This document shows, piece after piece, positions 17,080 through 27,046 of a stretch of 64,000 bases of DNA. The stretch comes from CBDCYN01 sp965224205. GTDB taxonomy: Bacteria > Planctomycetota > Phycisphaerae > Phycisphaerales > Phycisphaeraceae. The position numbers and the translations under genes are program-made. Every line of letters begins with the position of its first letter. Positions within the stretch are counted from its first letter, which is position 1. The notes under the pieces were generated by a model. That model searched no databases. It was not told where the DNA came from and saw nothing but the letters and a program-made list of their open reading frames with translations. The DNA lies in the NCBI GenBank assembly GCA_965224205.1, contig CBDCYN010000038.1:74993-138992 (forward strand), given 5' to 3'.

Positions 17080-20000
17080 CTATGGGGTTAGATATGGCTG
17101 GACGATCACAATCCGCTTGAACATCTGCTGGATCGATTCATGGGGCGGGATCAAGGCCAATCGGAAGCCGACGTCGGAAAAGCCGTACCGGCCGTTTTTC
17201 GCATCGACAGGGTACGCGGCGTTGAGCTCGAGTTGGGGTGGTGATAGGGCTGATCCGCCCATCACAAACAACTGGTGACTGTGGGAGGAAACGAGTTTGC
17301 GGATCTGTGAAACCGAAGGATGTATCGACGTCGACCGCGTGAGATTATCCCAAGCTTGGGGCGCATCGAAGACGAACTCTGCGACGTTGCCGATGAGGTT
17401 GCGCAGGTGTTGGCCCGACCCGATCGTCTCTACCGCCCAGAACCATAGACAGTCATCTCGATGTTTTTCATAACCCTGGGCGTCGCCCTCGGTGCGTGGT
17501 GGGGTATCCGGGTTGTCGGGCCAAAAGACGCCGTGGTCGGGCCAGTCGGCGACATGAAACAGCGGCGATCGGGGGTCATCCTTGATCTTCTTCACGTGGT
17601 CATATTGAGCCAGCCACGCTCGATCTCGAAGGTTGTCGGGCGAACCGCCTGAACTCGCCGCGGCGCCCGGGCCTGGGTGCGATTTCTCCGGGTATGTGTC
17701 GTAAGCTACCTGGTAAGCCGCCTGCCACTGCGATACGCTGGGCAGCTGGCACCCCAGGAGGCTGGCGAAGTACATCGCCGCCTCGGCGGGGCACTGCTGC
17801 ATCGGGTGGTCGTCATCGAGCTTGACCACTTTGATATCTGCGGGGTAGGTGTCTTCGTTCTTGCCAAACTCCCCGAACAACCAATTATCGTTTTTCTTGG
17901 CCTTGAGCTTCTTGCCCGATGGTTTCCTCCACTTCCAGACATACGGCCCATCGGGTGGGGACTCGCGCTTGTATTTTCGCAACAATTCGGCGAACTGAGG
18001 CCAACGACTGGTGGCAGTGACCACATCGGTGAACAAGCCAACGGACACCTCCGTCGTGCACAGGAAGAAAGGGCTTGACCCCGTTGAATTGGGGTTGATC
18101 CGGTAAAATTTGATCTCGTGCTTAGGCTCACCCTGGTGGTTCCACGTATACACCAGGCTCTGGCCTTCATCCTTGAAAGATCCCTCCCAAGGGATCGACT
18201 CGGCCGAGACCGACGCGGCTGGGCCCATCTCCTCGGGTGAAAGATCGCCACGCCGGTCGGACGTCTCAGCGGTGACCACTTCGTTGAATTGTTCCAGGCA
18301 GGCCGCCACGTCGCTGCGTTGGTTAAAGGCCGGAGGCAGCTGGGCTACCTGGTTGCGGAACCTCGCCACGGCCCGCTGGAGGTGATCGTCGCCTAACTGC
18401 GGGTCGGTCTTCTTGAGCTGATAGAGCCAGATGTTGAAACGGTTGCGGGGGTCGAGCTCGTCCACGTAGACCTCGAAATCGCGGAGATGGTCGATGGCGG
18501 TGTCGATATCCGTAGGATTGGTGGTTTTATTGACGTGTTTCTCCCAGCGATCGCGGCTCTTCTCGAACATCTGGTCCCGGAGTCTTGTCTTTCGCTTATC
18601 GTCCTCAATGTGATCGAGCGTGATCTGGTCTTGAGCGTCGAGCATTTCCTCGAAGCGGGTCGACGGGTCTGTGGGCCAGGCGAATTCATCTAACCGTAAC
18701 CACGCGGCGAAGAACGCCGCTGATTTCCTAGCGGTGTTGTCCCGAACGATCTGCCAGAGGACCTGGCGGTCTTTGGTTTGCGCGACCTCTCGGAGCTGAC
18801 GGACCTGGTCCACGACCGGGGCTAAGGCTTTTTGAGACGCCGGGTGCAAGAACAATTCATCGGCGGCCCACTTTTCGTAGAGCTCCTTGATCGATCGATC
18901 TTGTTGGTCTGGACGCTCGGTGAAACCGTAGCACGAGGCTAGCCGCTGCGAGATGGTGATAAAATCGCTTACGAATAATCCTAGCTTTTCGCGTTGCTGA
19001 TGGTACCAGGACAGGGATTGATCGATCTGGGTTTGGAGGTACGGACCGGTGACCGGCTCGCCCTTGATCCAGCGGGTTTGATCGAGCAGCTGCTTTATGG
19101 CTTGATCCCGCTGGTCCCGCAGCACGGCCCTGGCCAGACGCCGGCCCCAGCGCGTGGAATGGGCTTGAGGCGGAGGGGCTAGAGAGAATTCCTGGCCCAG
19201 CCGGGACAGGTAAGCGATCAGGCTCTCGATTTTACGCTTCAGGGCGCTAAAGTCCGGCTCAGCGGCGATGATCTCGTCTCGGTGTAGCCGCCAGTGCGCG
19301 TTGATCACCTCGGAGTCTGAATCGGGGTCCGAGTTGGGCAGGGTCATCTGGGCCTGGCGTTTGGCCACGTACACGTCCCGGGCTTGAGCCAGCTCGATCA
19401 GTACTTGATCGATTTTTCGCTCCAGGGCGTTGAGCTGTGAGGCGATCGACGCGGACTGCTGCTCGATCTTGTCCGCGTCGCGAGCGATCCAAGGCAGGGC
19501 GCCGAGCTGCCGGATCCGGCCTGCTTCTTGATCGAGCCGCTCATCGAGCTCCGCAACCGGTTCATAGTCGGGGCGTTCTTTTAGACGCTGGTTCTCACGC
19601 CGGACACGGGCGAGATGTTCCTCAAGTTTGATCCGCGGGTCATCGCGGCCTTTGGGGCGACGGTAGGGCTTGAGGTCTTTGATCCATTGCACGAAGAGGT
19701 CGGCTGTGACGGTAGGATCGGATTGCTGATAAACCGGAGATTCGGCGGTGAAAAGGGGCTGGTCCACCAAGGGCCAGTCTTCGCGGACCGCGTGGGCCAA
19801 GTCTTGGCTTAGGTTTTCGATCTCGACCAGCTTCTTGCGGACACGCGGCAGGTCGGGCTGCTGGGCGGCGGCTACCGAGCGGATAGCGTCTTCGACCCAA
19901 GGCCCAAACTGACTCAAGATCCGGTCACCCGTGTCCGTGATCATCGACCGATGTGTCTCGATCTTGGTCCATTTTTCCTCGATCTCGGTCACCGAATCAC

Positions 20001-21693
20001 CGACTTTCAACACACGGTGCAACGCTTGATACAGATCGGTATCCGCATCGGTGTTGACCCCGTCGGCCAGAGATTGCAGGTACGCACTTACGCCCGAACA
20101 CCCGAGGGATTGGAACGTCGCCGCGAGCTGCCGGGTCTTGACCCTCAACGGCCACTGGGCAAGCCCCTCTTGGACGGAACGGATCACCTCTAACGCTCGC
20201 CTTGTCTTTTCAACCCCCATCGGTGTCTTGACGTCGTCGGGGGGTTTGGCGGCCAGACGCGATATCATCCCGCTAAGGTTAAGAGCCTTGCGCGGATCGA
20301 GCGGGTTATCCGAGGCCTGCACCCGGTCGAGCGTTTGCAGAAGAATCCGAAGGTCGGGGTCGGCCTCGAGGGCCTGCCGCGATGGGTCATCAAGCTGGGC
20401 TAGGAACCGCCCGAGCCACGTGGTGTAGGCCTCACACCACTGCTCCCAAGACGCCTGATCAAAGGCCATCCGTGGCTTCGGGGGGGTGGGTTGCCCGTTC
20501 GAGGGTGGGGAGGGTTCGGTGGGGCCGCGCCGCGGCCACAAGAACCCTATCAGTGCGATCAAGATCACAACGGCGATGACCATCGCCACGATCTTGATCA
20601 ATCTCGGGGTCGTCGAAAATGCGGTGACGTGCTCCGCGGCGGACCGGGTCTGCGGCTTGGTTTTACGTGTCGATGAGCCTACGGGGGCTTGGACCTGCTG
20701 GCGGAACAAGCGGATCAGTTCGTGGGCCTGCTCGACGAACGCCTTATCAAGGTTGTACGGGATCTGTGTGGTCAGGGGCAGCTTGGACGGGTGGGCTTTG
20801 ACGGCAAAAAAATGCTGACTCACGGGCTGTCCCACGATCAGGTCGACCCAGTCTTGATCGATCGGATAAAGCAGGACGAACGGCGTAGCTTGGGGCAACA
20901 GGGCCGACAGGAAACCGGTCCACAAACGGACGATCCCGGCGGCCGATGCCTCACACGCCGGTACGCGGACCTGCTGGGCTCGGCCCGACGTGGACACGGA
21001 AGACGACTCCTGATTGATGTTCGTAAGCCCGGGCATCTCCCGCTCGAGCTGATAGAGCACGCGCAGCAAACCCTCTTGGTCTTCCCCGATCGCGGGCGCA
21101 TCAGCGACTTGGAGCAGGGATTGCAGGTCCGCGACAGGGTCGTGATGCGTCGCGCCCGGACCCGGTAAGCGGCTGCGGATCTTTTGACGTGCCGAGTCGA
21201 CCAGCGAACGGACCTCCAGCGATCGCGTCGTCGCGGAACATCCCTGTTCAATTTCTTCGAGTAGCGGCAGGACCTCGTCGATCACCCAAGCGATCGGCAC
21301 GCCGGTGCACTGGGCGCAGACCACCATCGGGTAGCGTGTGCGGCCCTTGCCATCGCGTGACGACCAGAACCGCCCGGCGATGATGTCCTGGTCTGACCGC
21401 CATAAAAAAATATGGTGGAAATCGTCGAGCCGCTGGGTGTCTTCGAGCTTGTCCCACGCCCCGGAGTCGATGTTGCCCCCGATGCCCTCGACGTACAAAA
21501 GCCGTTTAACATCGGCGAGGCATTGGGTCTCGATCCCGAGGTTTTCGATATGATCATCCCAGCCCGGGTGCTTCCCGAACGCGCCGAGGTTGATCTGCAC
21601 AGGCGGCGGTGAATCACCCTTGCCCCGCTTGTGGCGCGCCGCCCCCTGGGGGTCGCCGCTGGCACCGCTTGATTTCGACCATGGCCATTTCAT
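17080..21693 (-). CDS. TagF - transmembrane - FGE/SUMF1 fusion, T6SS-associated
   Basis: 1537 residues. Residues ~35-160 (INLGAFGKHPGWDDHIENLG, FLWRSDQDIIAGRFWSSRDGKGRTRYPMVV) are a TagF/ImpM domain, a post-translational regulator of type VI secretion. A single membrane helix sits at ~361-384 (IVAMVIAVVILIALIGFLW) with a Pro-rich stretch after it. About 800 residues of mostly helical, charged sequence follow. Residues ~1200-1520 match the formylglycine-generating-enzyme/SUMF1 fold (SPFFLCTTEVSVGLFTDVV, GCQLPSVSQWQAAY, LRNLIGNVAEFVFDAPQAW, VMGGSAL, GFSDVGFRLAL), probably a non-catalytic ligand-binding version. It would place TagF in the cytoplasm and the FGE fold in the periplasm. It follows tssM by 65 bases. 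I know of no canonical T6SS gene with this arrangement; its role is inferred only from its domains and position. Confidence 0.8.
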   Translation of the reverse strand: MKWPWSKSSGASGDPQGAARHKRGKGDSPPPVQINLGAFGKHPGWDDHIENLGIETQCLADVKRLLYVEGIGGNIDSGAWDKLEDTQRLDDFHHIFLWRSDQDIIAGRFWSSRDGKGRTRYPMVVCAQCTGVPIAWVIDEVLPLLEEIEQGCSATTRSLEVRSLVDSARQKIRSRLPGPGATHHDPVADLQSLLQVADAPAIGEDQEGLLRVLYQLEREMPGLTNINQESSSVSTSGRAQQVRVPACEASAAGIVRLWTGFLSALLPQATPFVLLYPIDQDWVDLIVGQPVSQHFFAVKAHPSKLPLTTQIPYNLDKAFVEQAHELIRLFRQQVQAPVGSSTRKTKPQTRSAAEHVTAFSTTPRLIKIVAMVIAVVILIALIGFLWPRRGPTEPSPPSNGQPTPPKPRMAFDQASWEQWCEAYTTWLGRFLAQLDDPSRQALEADPDLRILLQTLDRVQASDNPLDPRKALNLSGMISRLAAKPPDDVKTPMGVEKTRRALEVIRSVQEGLAQWPLRVKTRQLAATFQSLGCSGVSAYLQSLADGVNTDADTDLYQALHRVLKVGDSVTEIEEKWTKIETHRSMITDTGDRILSQFGPWVEDAIRSVAAAQQPDLPRVRKKLVEIENLSQDLAHAVREDWPLVDQPLFTAESPVYQQSDPTVTADLFVQWIKDLKPYRRPKGRDDPRIKLEEHLARVRRENQRLKERPDYEPVAELDERLDQEAGRIRQLGALPWIARDADKIEQQSASIASQLNALERKIDQVLIELAQARDVYVAKRQAQMTLPNSDPDSDSEVINAHWRLHRDEIIAAEPDFSALKRKIESLIAYLSRLGQEFSLAPPPQAHSTRWGRRLARAVLRDQRDQAIKQLLDQTRWIKGEPVTGPYLQTQIDQSLSWYHQQREKLGLFVSDFITISQRLASCYGFTERPDQQDRSIKELYEKWAADELFLHPASQKALAPVVDQVRQLREVAQTKDRQVLWQIVRDNTARKSAAFFAAWLRLDEFAWPTDPSTRFEEMLDAQDQITLDHIEDDKRKTRLRDQMFEKSRDRWEKHVNKTTNPTDIDTAIDHLRDFEVYVDELDPRNRFNIWLYQLKKTDPQLGDDHLQRAVARFRNQVAQLPPAFNQRSDVAACLEQFNEVVTAETSDRRGDLSPEEMGPAASVSAESIPWEGSFKDEGQSLVYTWNHQGEPKHEIKFYRINPNSTGSSPFFLCTTEVSVGLFTDVVTATSRWPQFAELLRKYKRESPPDGPYVWKWRKPSGKKLKAKKNDNWLFGEFGKNEDTYPADIKVVKLDDDHPMQQCPAEAAMYFASLLGCQLPSVSQWQAAYQVAYDTYPEKSHPGPGAAASSGGSPDNLRDRAWLAQYDHVKKIKDDPRSPLFHVADWPDHGVFWPDNPDTPPRTEGDAQGYEKHRDDCLWFWAVETIGSGQHLRNLIGNVAEFVFDAPQAWDNLTRSTSIHPSVSQIRKLVSSHSHQLFVMGGSALSPPQLELNAAYPVDAKNGRYGFSDVGFRLALIPPHESIQQMFKRIVIVQPYLTP

Positions 21694-21758
21694 CGGGTCA
21701 AGGCTCGGGCCTGAGAATGAGCATCGGGTTTCGAGCGGTCAGGGCGTCATGACCGCGG

Positions 21759-24700
21759 CTACTTCTCCCGAGGCCAATTGCCCTCGTTGGGCCAGTCCTC
21801 GGCAGTAGGGATCGGGCGGTTGAACTCAAGAACTACCCAATAGTAATACTTGTCCTTTCGGTCGGGATCTTGGTCCTCAAAGACCATCGGGACGATCCAA
21901 CGCTTGGGGTCGTCTTGCCGCTTGGCGTCTGAATCATGGATCAGATCAAGGACGGTCCACGGGCTGGCTAGCGTCATGACCGCCCCGGCCTGCTTAGTGT
22001 TAAGGTCGTCTTCGTGCCTAAAGAAACGGATCGATAAGTCCTCTTCATCGTCTCCCCAGTCATCGAGCGGCACGGGGAAGTTTTCGGTCTGCCCCGTCTT
22101 GTCGGAATTGACCGGATCCGCAAAGGGATCGTCCCCGCGGTACAGCTGGAGGTAACGGTATTCTGTATATCCGGGCTTCAGGTCGTCGGCGGTCCTGGGC
22201 GCGTCCATGGACGTCTGGTCCTCCCATTTAAGGATCACCAAGCGGCAGCTGAGAGGCGGGTCGGCGCGTAAGGCGTCACAGACCTCCTTGAGCCGGTTGA
22301 GCCACTTCTGCTGATGGCTGGGCAGGACGTCTTGGCCCGTGACCTTCATAAGATGGGTGTTCACCGCTTCGAATCGGGTCTTGGCACCGCCTCCGATGGT
22401 TTCCGGCTCGCCGACCGTCCCTACGTGGGCCAGGGAGGAGCTGGCCTGATCAACCTCTTCCGGGGTCAGGACCCTGCTGCGGACGCGGGTGAGGCAAAGC
22501 GGGAACGCCTGGTAGTCGTTGATGATCTTGTTGACCGCTTCCTTGGTGCGGCGCCACGCGGCTTCTGACAACAAGCGGACCGCTTCGAGGCACAGGTCGT
22601 TCCAGTATTGGACGCCGGGGTTTTCCCGGTCGTCGCTGTAGGGCGCGAAGTAGTCGTGCTCGAAGTCGCGTGGGGTCAGCGAGCGCATGAGTTTGATGGC
22701 GTCGGCTTCGGAGCCGCCCAGGCTCATCCAGGCACGGATGGAATCCTCGCATAGGCGGTCGAACCGGCGGTTAATCTCCCCCTTCTCCTTGCGTAGCGCG
22801 GTCTTGGCTTTCTCTGCTTTGACCACGAGTTCTTCGGACATCACGGCCGGCGGCACGTGGTCGATCGCGTCGAGAATCATATCGATGTTCGAATCGATCT
22901 GCCCGTTGGTGAGGTTGGCGTTGATCGACTTGATCTCACTGACAAAAGTCCTCCAGGTCCCGAAACTCTTGTGATTAACGGTCGCTTCGTTGCGGGCCTT
23001 GACCGTCCAGTACTCGAGGTAATCCCCGACATAGGCGTCTAGGCCGTCCTTGGCGGATTCGTAATTCGCTTTGAGGGCGTCCAACTCGAGCACGACGGGC
23101 GAACCGTCTCGCTGACGGCCGAGTTGATCCTGGATCTCATCCCAGGCTTCAAACAATTTTTCCGCCGCTTCGGGGTGGAAGTCGTCCTGGAAATGGCGCA
23201 TGGTCTCGGACTCGGTGGCGGTGATTGAGGGTCGCTCCCACGGCTGAAACAGGCCATGGTCGTCTTTGACAATCGAAGCCACCATGCCCCGGAACCGCTC
23301 TGAGGAATCTTTCACCTCAATATAGGCACGATCGAGTATGTCGTAGAGATGGCGACGCTGGGCCATCCGCAAGACAAACCGGCTGGCGGCGGCCCCTTCT
23401 TTGAACCGGTCCGAATCCGGCTTTTGTCGACGTCGAAAATTCACCTGGGCGACTTTCTCGCCGTAAGAGGAGTCGATCCGCTCGATCGCCTCGGGGACGT
23501 TCGGGAACTGGTCGAGCTTGTATTCTTCGTGGAGGTAGCCGTCGGCGGCTTCGTACATCCCGAAACGGACCGCGTAAGCACGGTCTTGGCTGCCGGTGGG
23601 TTTGACCAGGAAATCACTCTCATACCTAGACAGCTCGGTGTTGAGGACGTGGAGGGTCTGCTTGACCTCTTGCTCGAGCTTTGTTTTGGCGTCCTTGAGG
23701 GTTTGGCGGATCTCCAAGGCCGGCGAGGCGGGTGGGGCAAGGGCCAAAGCCTCTTTAGCCTGATCGTCGACGCCGATGGCCTCGAGGGCCGAGCCTAATC
23801 CGGGCTTGTCGCCGGTGGCGTTCAGCAGCTGGGTGTACCGTGCCAGGGCGATGTCGAGGACTTTTTGCGTCGCGTCTTGGGTGACCGCTTCGACCCCTCG
23901 GTCGAGCAGGTCTTGCCCGACGGCCGCGGTGGCCGCATCGACCGCCTGCCGGGCCTCAGCGGCGACGGCGAGGCGCTGGGCCCAACGCTGTGAGGCCTGG
24001 TCATACTCGGCCTGGGTTGTGGGTTCGTCGCTCTCGTAGCCCTCGCTGATCCTGATGAGCTTGGATTCGTGGTTGGTGAGTTCCGCGAGAGTATCGAGGA
24101 GGGTCCGCAGCTGGGCCAGGTAGGATTCTGGGCGGTTCATGTCGTAGCGTTGCGCCCACGAAGCGTTGAACGTGTCGATCCCGCGCTCGATGTCACGTGA
24201 CACGCCCGTGGCGGCCAGCAAGTCGGCCGCAGGCCACACGTGACCGGCACCGGCTGGGGTGTATAACCAGTTGATGGTTTCGTTGATCCCTTCTCGATCA
24301 TTGAGGTCGTACCACGGGTAAGAGGTGTTGTCTTCCTGCTCGCTTTCGTTGTCAACGGTTGCGTCCCCGTGGTGAAGGGTAAACCGCATCAAGGAATCGA
24401 AGTCAAACGCTAACTCAGTCAAGCTGTCTTCTTTGATGACGGGCAGCGCATCCTCGGACTGGGCCTCGAGCCGCACCAGCTGTGTCAAGGCGTCCGTCGC
24501 GGGCAAGGCCCACTGGTCGGCGGTGGCGTCGATGATTTTTTGCGCTGATTCGGTGATCACCGGGCGGAAGTAGAACCGTTGCAAGATGGCGGACAACGCC
24601 GCGTGGCGTTTAGCGTCGTAGTTGCCCTCCATGGGCGTGAACCATAGGACGGGCTTAAAGATCCAAGGGACGATGATCGGTTGCTTGGCCATCTCCATCG

Positions 24701-26279
24701 CCACGACGGGAAATCGGCCTACCGTTAGATCCGGGTACCCCTCCCACTCCATCTTTCCGCCACCGTAGTACTTGAATACTGCCCCGGAATAGTCCCTGCC
24801 GGCAATCTTCAGGTACCCTTCGCGGAACTCATGGCTAACCGAGTTCCAGAACTTCCTCTGCCCGCCGATGCTTTCTTCGAGCTGGCTGGACCCGAACCAG
24901 GTGAACAGCAGCAGGACCACGGCGCTGATGATCCCGGCGCCCATGACCGCGGCCTTGCGCTGGGTCTGGAGCTGGCGCGTGTTCGAGGCGCGCGTGACCA
25001 GGCCTTTCTCGACAAAGACTTTCTTGCGGAACAGATCCAGCAGGAAGAACGACCGATCCTTCTGCCAGACCTTGCCCTCGGGCAGCTGCTCGACCGGGAC
25101 GTTGAGCACCTCGGCCAGCTCCGCGTCGAGGGCCGACCCCTCCCGCATCGCGGAGGTGAAGTAGATCCCACGAAGAAACAACGGTTTTTGTGACCACTCG
25201 CCCTCAACAAATATTGTTTCCAGGTACCGCTTGAGCCTGCCACTGATCTGGACCAAGCTGTCAGGGAAAGCATAGAGGGCGTCCACCTCATCGGTGCGGC
25301 TGGGCTGATCGGTGGGCACGGGGTCCAGGAGCAAACCCAACCGACGCCGCATCAACTTCTCTTTGATCTGCTGGAGGTGTTTCTCGACCAGGTCTGAGTC
25401 GAAAGGCTCGTCGAGCTTTCCGGGGTTGGACCACCCCAGGATTTGATCCTGTAAGTCCGGGTCGGTAAGGGGGTTGAAGAATTCCCGGAATCCATTGATG
25501 AGGTCGCACTTCGTGATCACCACGAAAACGGGGAACCGCACCCCCAAGACCCGCTGGATGTGATGGAGCTGCTGGGCGATTTTGCTGCCCTTCCGGTCTA
25601 TTTCGTTGGCGTTGTCCTTGATAATGCTGTCGGCGGGGATCACCAACAGCATCCCGTTGACCGGGCAATTAGGCCGGTTCTTGCGCAGAAGCTTGAGGAA
25701 CTCATCCCATTCGCTGGTGCCGCCGGGTTTGATTTCTTCGAACATCAGTCGGCCGGCGGTATCGAGGATCACCCCTTTTACCGTGAACCACCAGTTCATG
25801 TTCACGGTCCCCCCGGCGCCCTGGAGCTCGTTCTGGAGCCCGGGGGGGAAGCGGACCTTGCTGTGGCGGATCGCCTCGGTCTTGCCCGACCCGGGTTCGC
25901 CCACGAGCAGGTACCACGGCAGGCTGTAGATGTTCTTCCCTGCGTCTCGGAATTTTTGGACCCCTTCGGAGAATTTTTTCCTCAGGTCGTCTAGATCGGC
26001 GACCCGGTTGGGGTCGCTGATCCCCTGAGGCGTGGCGGTGGAATTGCTGACCAGGCCCTGTTCGAGCGGGGCGGCCTTGCGTTTGCTTTGCCAGACCAAG
26101 AAAGACCGGTAGGTCAGTAGCAGCAGGCCCACCACGAATAGGCCGATGAGGAGCACATAAAGGTACTGAGGTGAGATGAAGTAATAAATCAGCGAGAGGA
26201 TGCCGCTGCCCCCGACGACGAGGGTCGCGACCTTCAACGGCCACGGCAGGTTGTTGAACGCGTTGATCGACCCTTTCAT
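21759..26279 (-). CDS. tssM: Type VI secretion membrane-complex protein TssM (IcmF-like)
   Basis: TssM spans the inner membrane and reaches through the periplasm, linking TssL to TssJ and the outer membrane. Two N-terminal membrane segments (KVATLVVGGSGILSLIYYF, YVLLIGLFVVGLLLLTY) flank a short loop; the cytoplasmic domain has Walker A GEPGSGKT (about 127-134) and a third segment at about 441-460 (VMGAGIISAVVLLLFTWF) leads into a long periplasmic part. 1506 residues is longer than the usual 1100-1300. ATG at 26277-26279 overlaps the tssL stop (ATGA), so translation is probably coupled. The Walker A motif is complete, though not all family members need it. Confidence 0.92.
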   Translation of the reverse strand: MKGSINAFNNLPWPLKVATLVVGGSGILSLIYYFISPQYLYVLLIGLFVVGLLLLTYRSFLVWQSKRKAAPLEQGLVSNSTATPQGISDPNRVADLDDLRKKFSEGVQKFRDAGKNIYSLPWYLLVGEPGSGKTEAIRHSKVRFPPGLQNELQGAGGTVNMNWWFTVKGVILDTAGRLMFEEIKPGGTSEWDEFLKLLRKNRPNCPVNGMLLVIPADSIIKDNANEIDRKGSKIAQQLHHIQRVLGVRFPVFVVITKCDLINGFREFFNPLTDPDLQDQILGWSNPGKLDEPFDSDLVEKHLQQIKEKLMRRRLGLLLDPVPTDQPSRTDEVDALYAFPDSLVQISGRLKRYLETIFVEGEWSQKPLFLRGIYFTSAMREGSALDAELAEVLNVPVEQLPEGKVWQKDRSFFLLDLFRKKVFVEKGLVTRASNTRQLQTQRKAAVMGAGIISAVVLLLFTWFGSSQLEESIGGQRKFWNSVSHEFREGYLKIAGRDYSGAVFKYYGGGKMEWEGYPDLTVGRFPVVAMEMAKQPIIVPWIFKPVLWFTPMEGNYDAKRHAALSAILQRFYFRPVITESAQKIIDATADQWALPATDALTQLVRLEAQSEDALPVIKEDSLTELAFDFDSLMRFTLHHGDATVDNESEQEDNTSYPWYDLNDREGINETINWLYTPAGAGHVWPAADLLAATGVSRDIERGIDTFNASWAQRYDMNRPESYLAQLRTLLDTLAELTNHESKLIRISEGYESDEPTTQAEYDQASQRWAQRLAVAAEARQAVDAATAAVGQDLLDRGVEAVTQDATQKVLDIALARYTQLLNATGDKPGLGSALEAIGVDDQAKEALALAPPASPALEIRQTLKDAKTKLEQEVKQTLHVLNTELSRYESDFLVKPTGSQDRAYAVRFGMYEAADGYLHEEYKLDQFPNVPEAIERIDSSYGEKVAQVNFRRRQKPDSDRFKEGAAASRFVLRMAQRRHLYDILDRAYIEVKDSSERFRGMVASIVKDDHGLFQPWERPSITATESETMRHFQDDFHPEAAEKLFEAWDEIQDQLGRQRDGSPVVLELDALKANYESAKDGLDAYVGDYLEYWTVKARNEATVNHKSFGTWRTFVSEIKSINANLTNGQIDSNIDMILDAIDHVPPAVMSEELVVKAEKAKTALRKEKGEINRRFDRLCEDSIRAWMSLGGSEADAIKLMRSLTPRDFEHDYFAPYSDDRENPGVQYWNDLCLEAVRLLSEAAWRRTKEAVNKIINDYQAFPLCLTRVRSRVLTPEEVDQASSSLAHVGTVGEPETIGGGAKTRFEAVNTHLMKVTGQDVLPSHQQKWLNRLKEVCDALRADPPLSCRLVILKWEDQTSMDAPRTADDLKPGYTEYRYLQLYRGDDPFADPVNSDKTGQTENFPVPLDDWGDDEEDLSIRFFRHEDDLNTKQAGAVMTLASPWTVLDLIHDSDAKRQDDPKRWIVPMVFEDQDPDRKDKYYYWVVLEFNRPIPTAEDWPNEGNWPREK

Positions 26280-27046
26280 GACGACGGGCCCTCACGGGTA
26301 ACGGTTTGCTGGGTCAAACGCTCCTGCTCGGAGCGGGACGAGGATCGGGCAGAAGTTTCACGCATCTCGATAATCGTGTTCAAGGATTCGTCGAGATCCG
26401 AGGTGCTGTTCCAGTACAGGACGATGTTGCCCACAAACAGGACGATCAATAGCCCCACCAGCGCGATCGCGATCCCGACCAGGCTCTTGCCCGGCGGCTC
26501 GATGAGGTTGTCGAGGTTGACGTGGAGCTCCGATTCACTGATGAGCGGGACGGTATCGTCGGAGTCGATCAGGTGGCGGATCCGGATCGAGATCTCTCGC
26601 ATCTTGGCCCGCAGGTGTTCGGGCTGATCGGAATACAAGCCGGTGAAACCCAGGCCGATGCACACGTAGTACACCAGCAGCCGTTCGTCGGCGGCTTCGG
26701 ATCGGTCGTTTAGGGTTTCCTCGAGCAGGTCCCAGAACTTCTGGTCACCCGCCAGCGCGTTGTATTTTTTAGCTGCGATCTCCTGCCAGTCGCTGGCGAA
26801 GGACAGGCGGCTTTCCTTGATAATAAAATCCACAAAAAAGGACAGGACCGGCCCGATCTTACCCTTGTCTGGATCGAGCTGGTTGGCCAGCCTCGGGTCC
26901 GGACCGGCCTTGGTCTCGATATCGTTGAGGATCGCCTCGATCTCGGCCCGCACCTGGTTGTGTTCGACCACCGCCTCTTTACGCGCCGAGCGATTGAGGC
27001 GACACACGTATTGAAACAACGGCTCGCACAGTTCCAGAAGCGTCAT
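26276..27046 (-). CDS. tssL: Type VI secretion membrane-complex protein TssL (DotU-like)
   Basis: 256 residues. The cytoplasmic domain shows LLELCEPLFQYVCRLNR, DEILAE-like acidic helices, and GLGFTGLYSDQPEHLRAKMREISIRIRHLI, as expected of DotU. One membrane helix at about 186-210 (SLVGIAIALVGLLIVLFVGNIVLYW) is followed by a short periplasmic tail with no peptidoglycan-binding OmpA domain. TssL forms a trimeric or dimeric complex with TssM at the inner membrane and recruits the baseplate through TssK. It overlaps tssK upstream and tssM downstream by four bases each. Confidence 0.93.
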   Translation of the reverse strand: MTLLELCEPLFQYVCRLNRSARKEAVVEHNQVRAEIEAILNDIETKAGPDPRLANQLDPDKGKIGPVLSFFVDFIIKESRLSFASDWQEIAAKKYNALAGDQKFWDLLEETLNDRSEAADERLLVYYVCIGLGFTGLYSDQPEHLRAKMREISIRIRHLIDSDDTVPLISESELHVNLDNLIEPPGKSLVGIAIALVGLLIVLFVGNIVLYWNSTSDLDESLNTIIEMRETSARSSSRSEQERLTQQTVTREGPSS

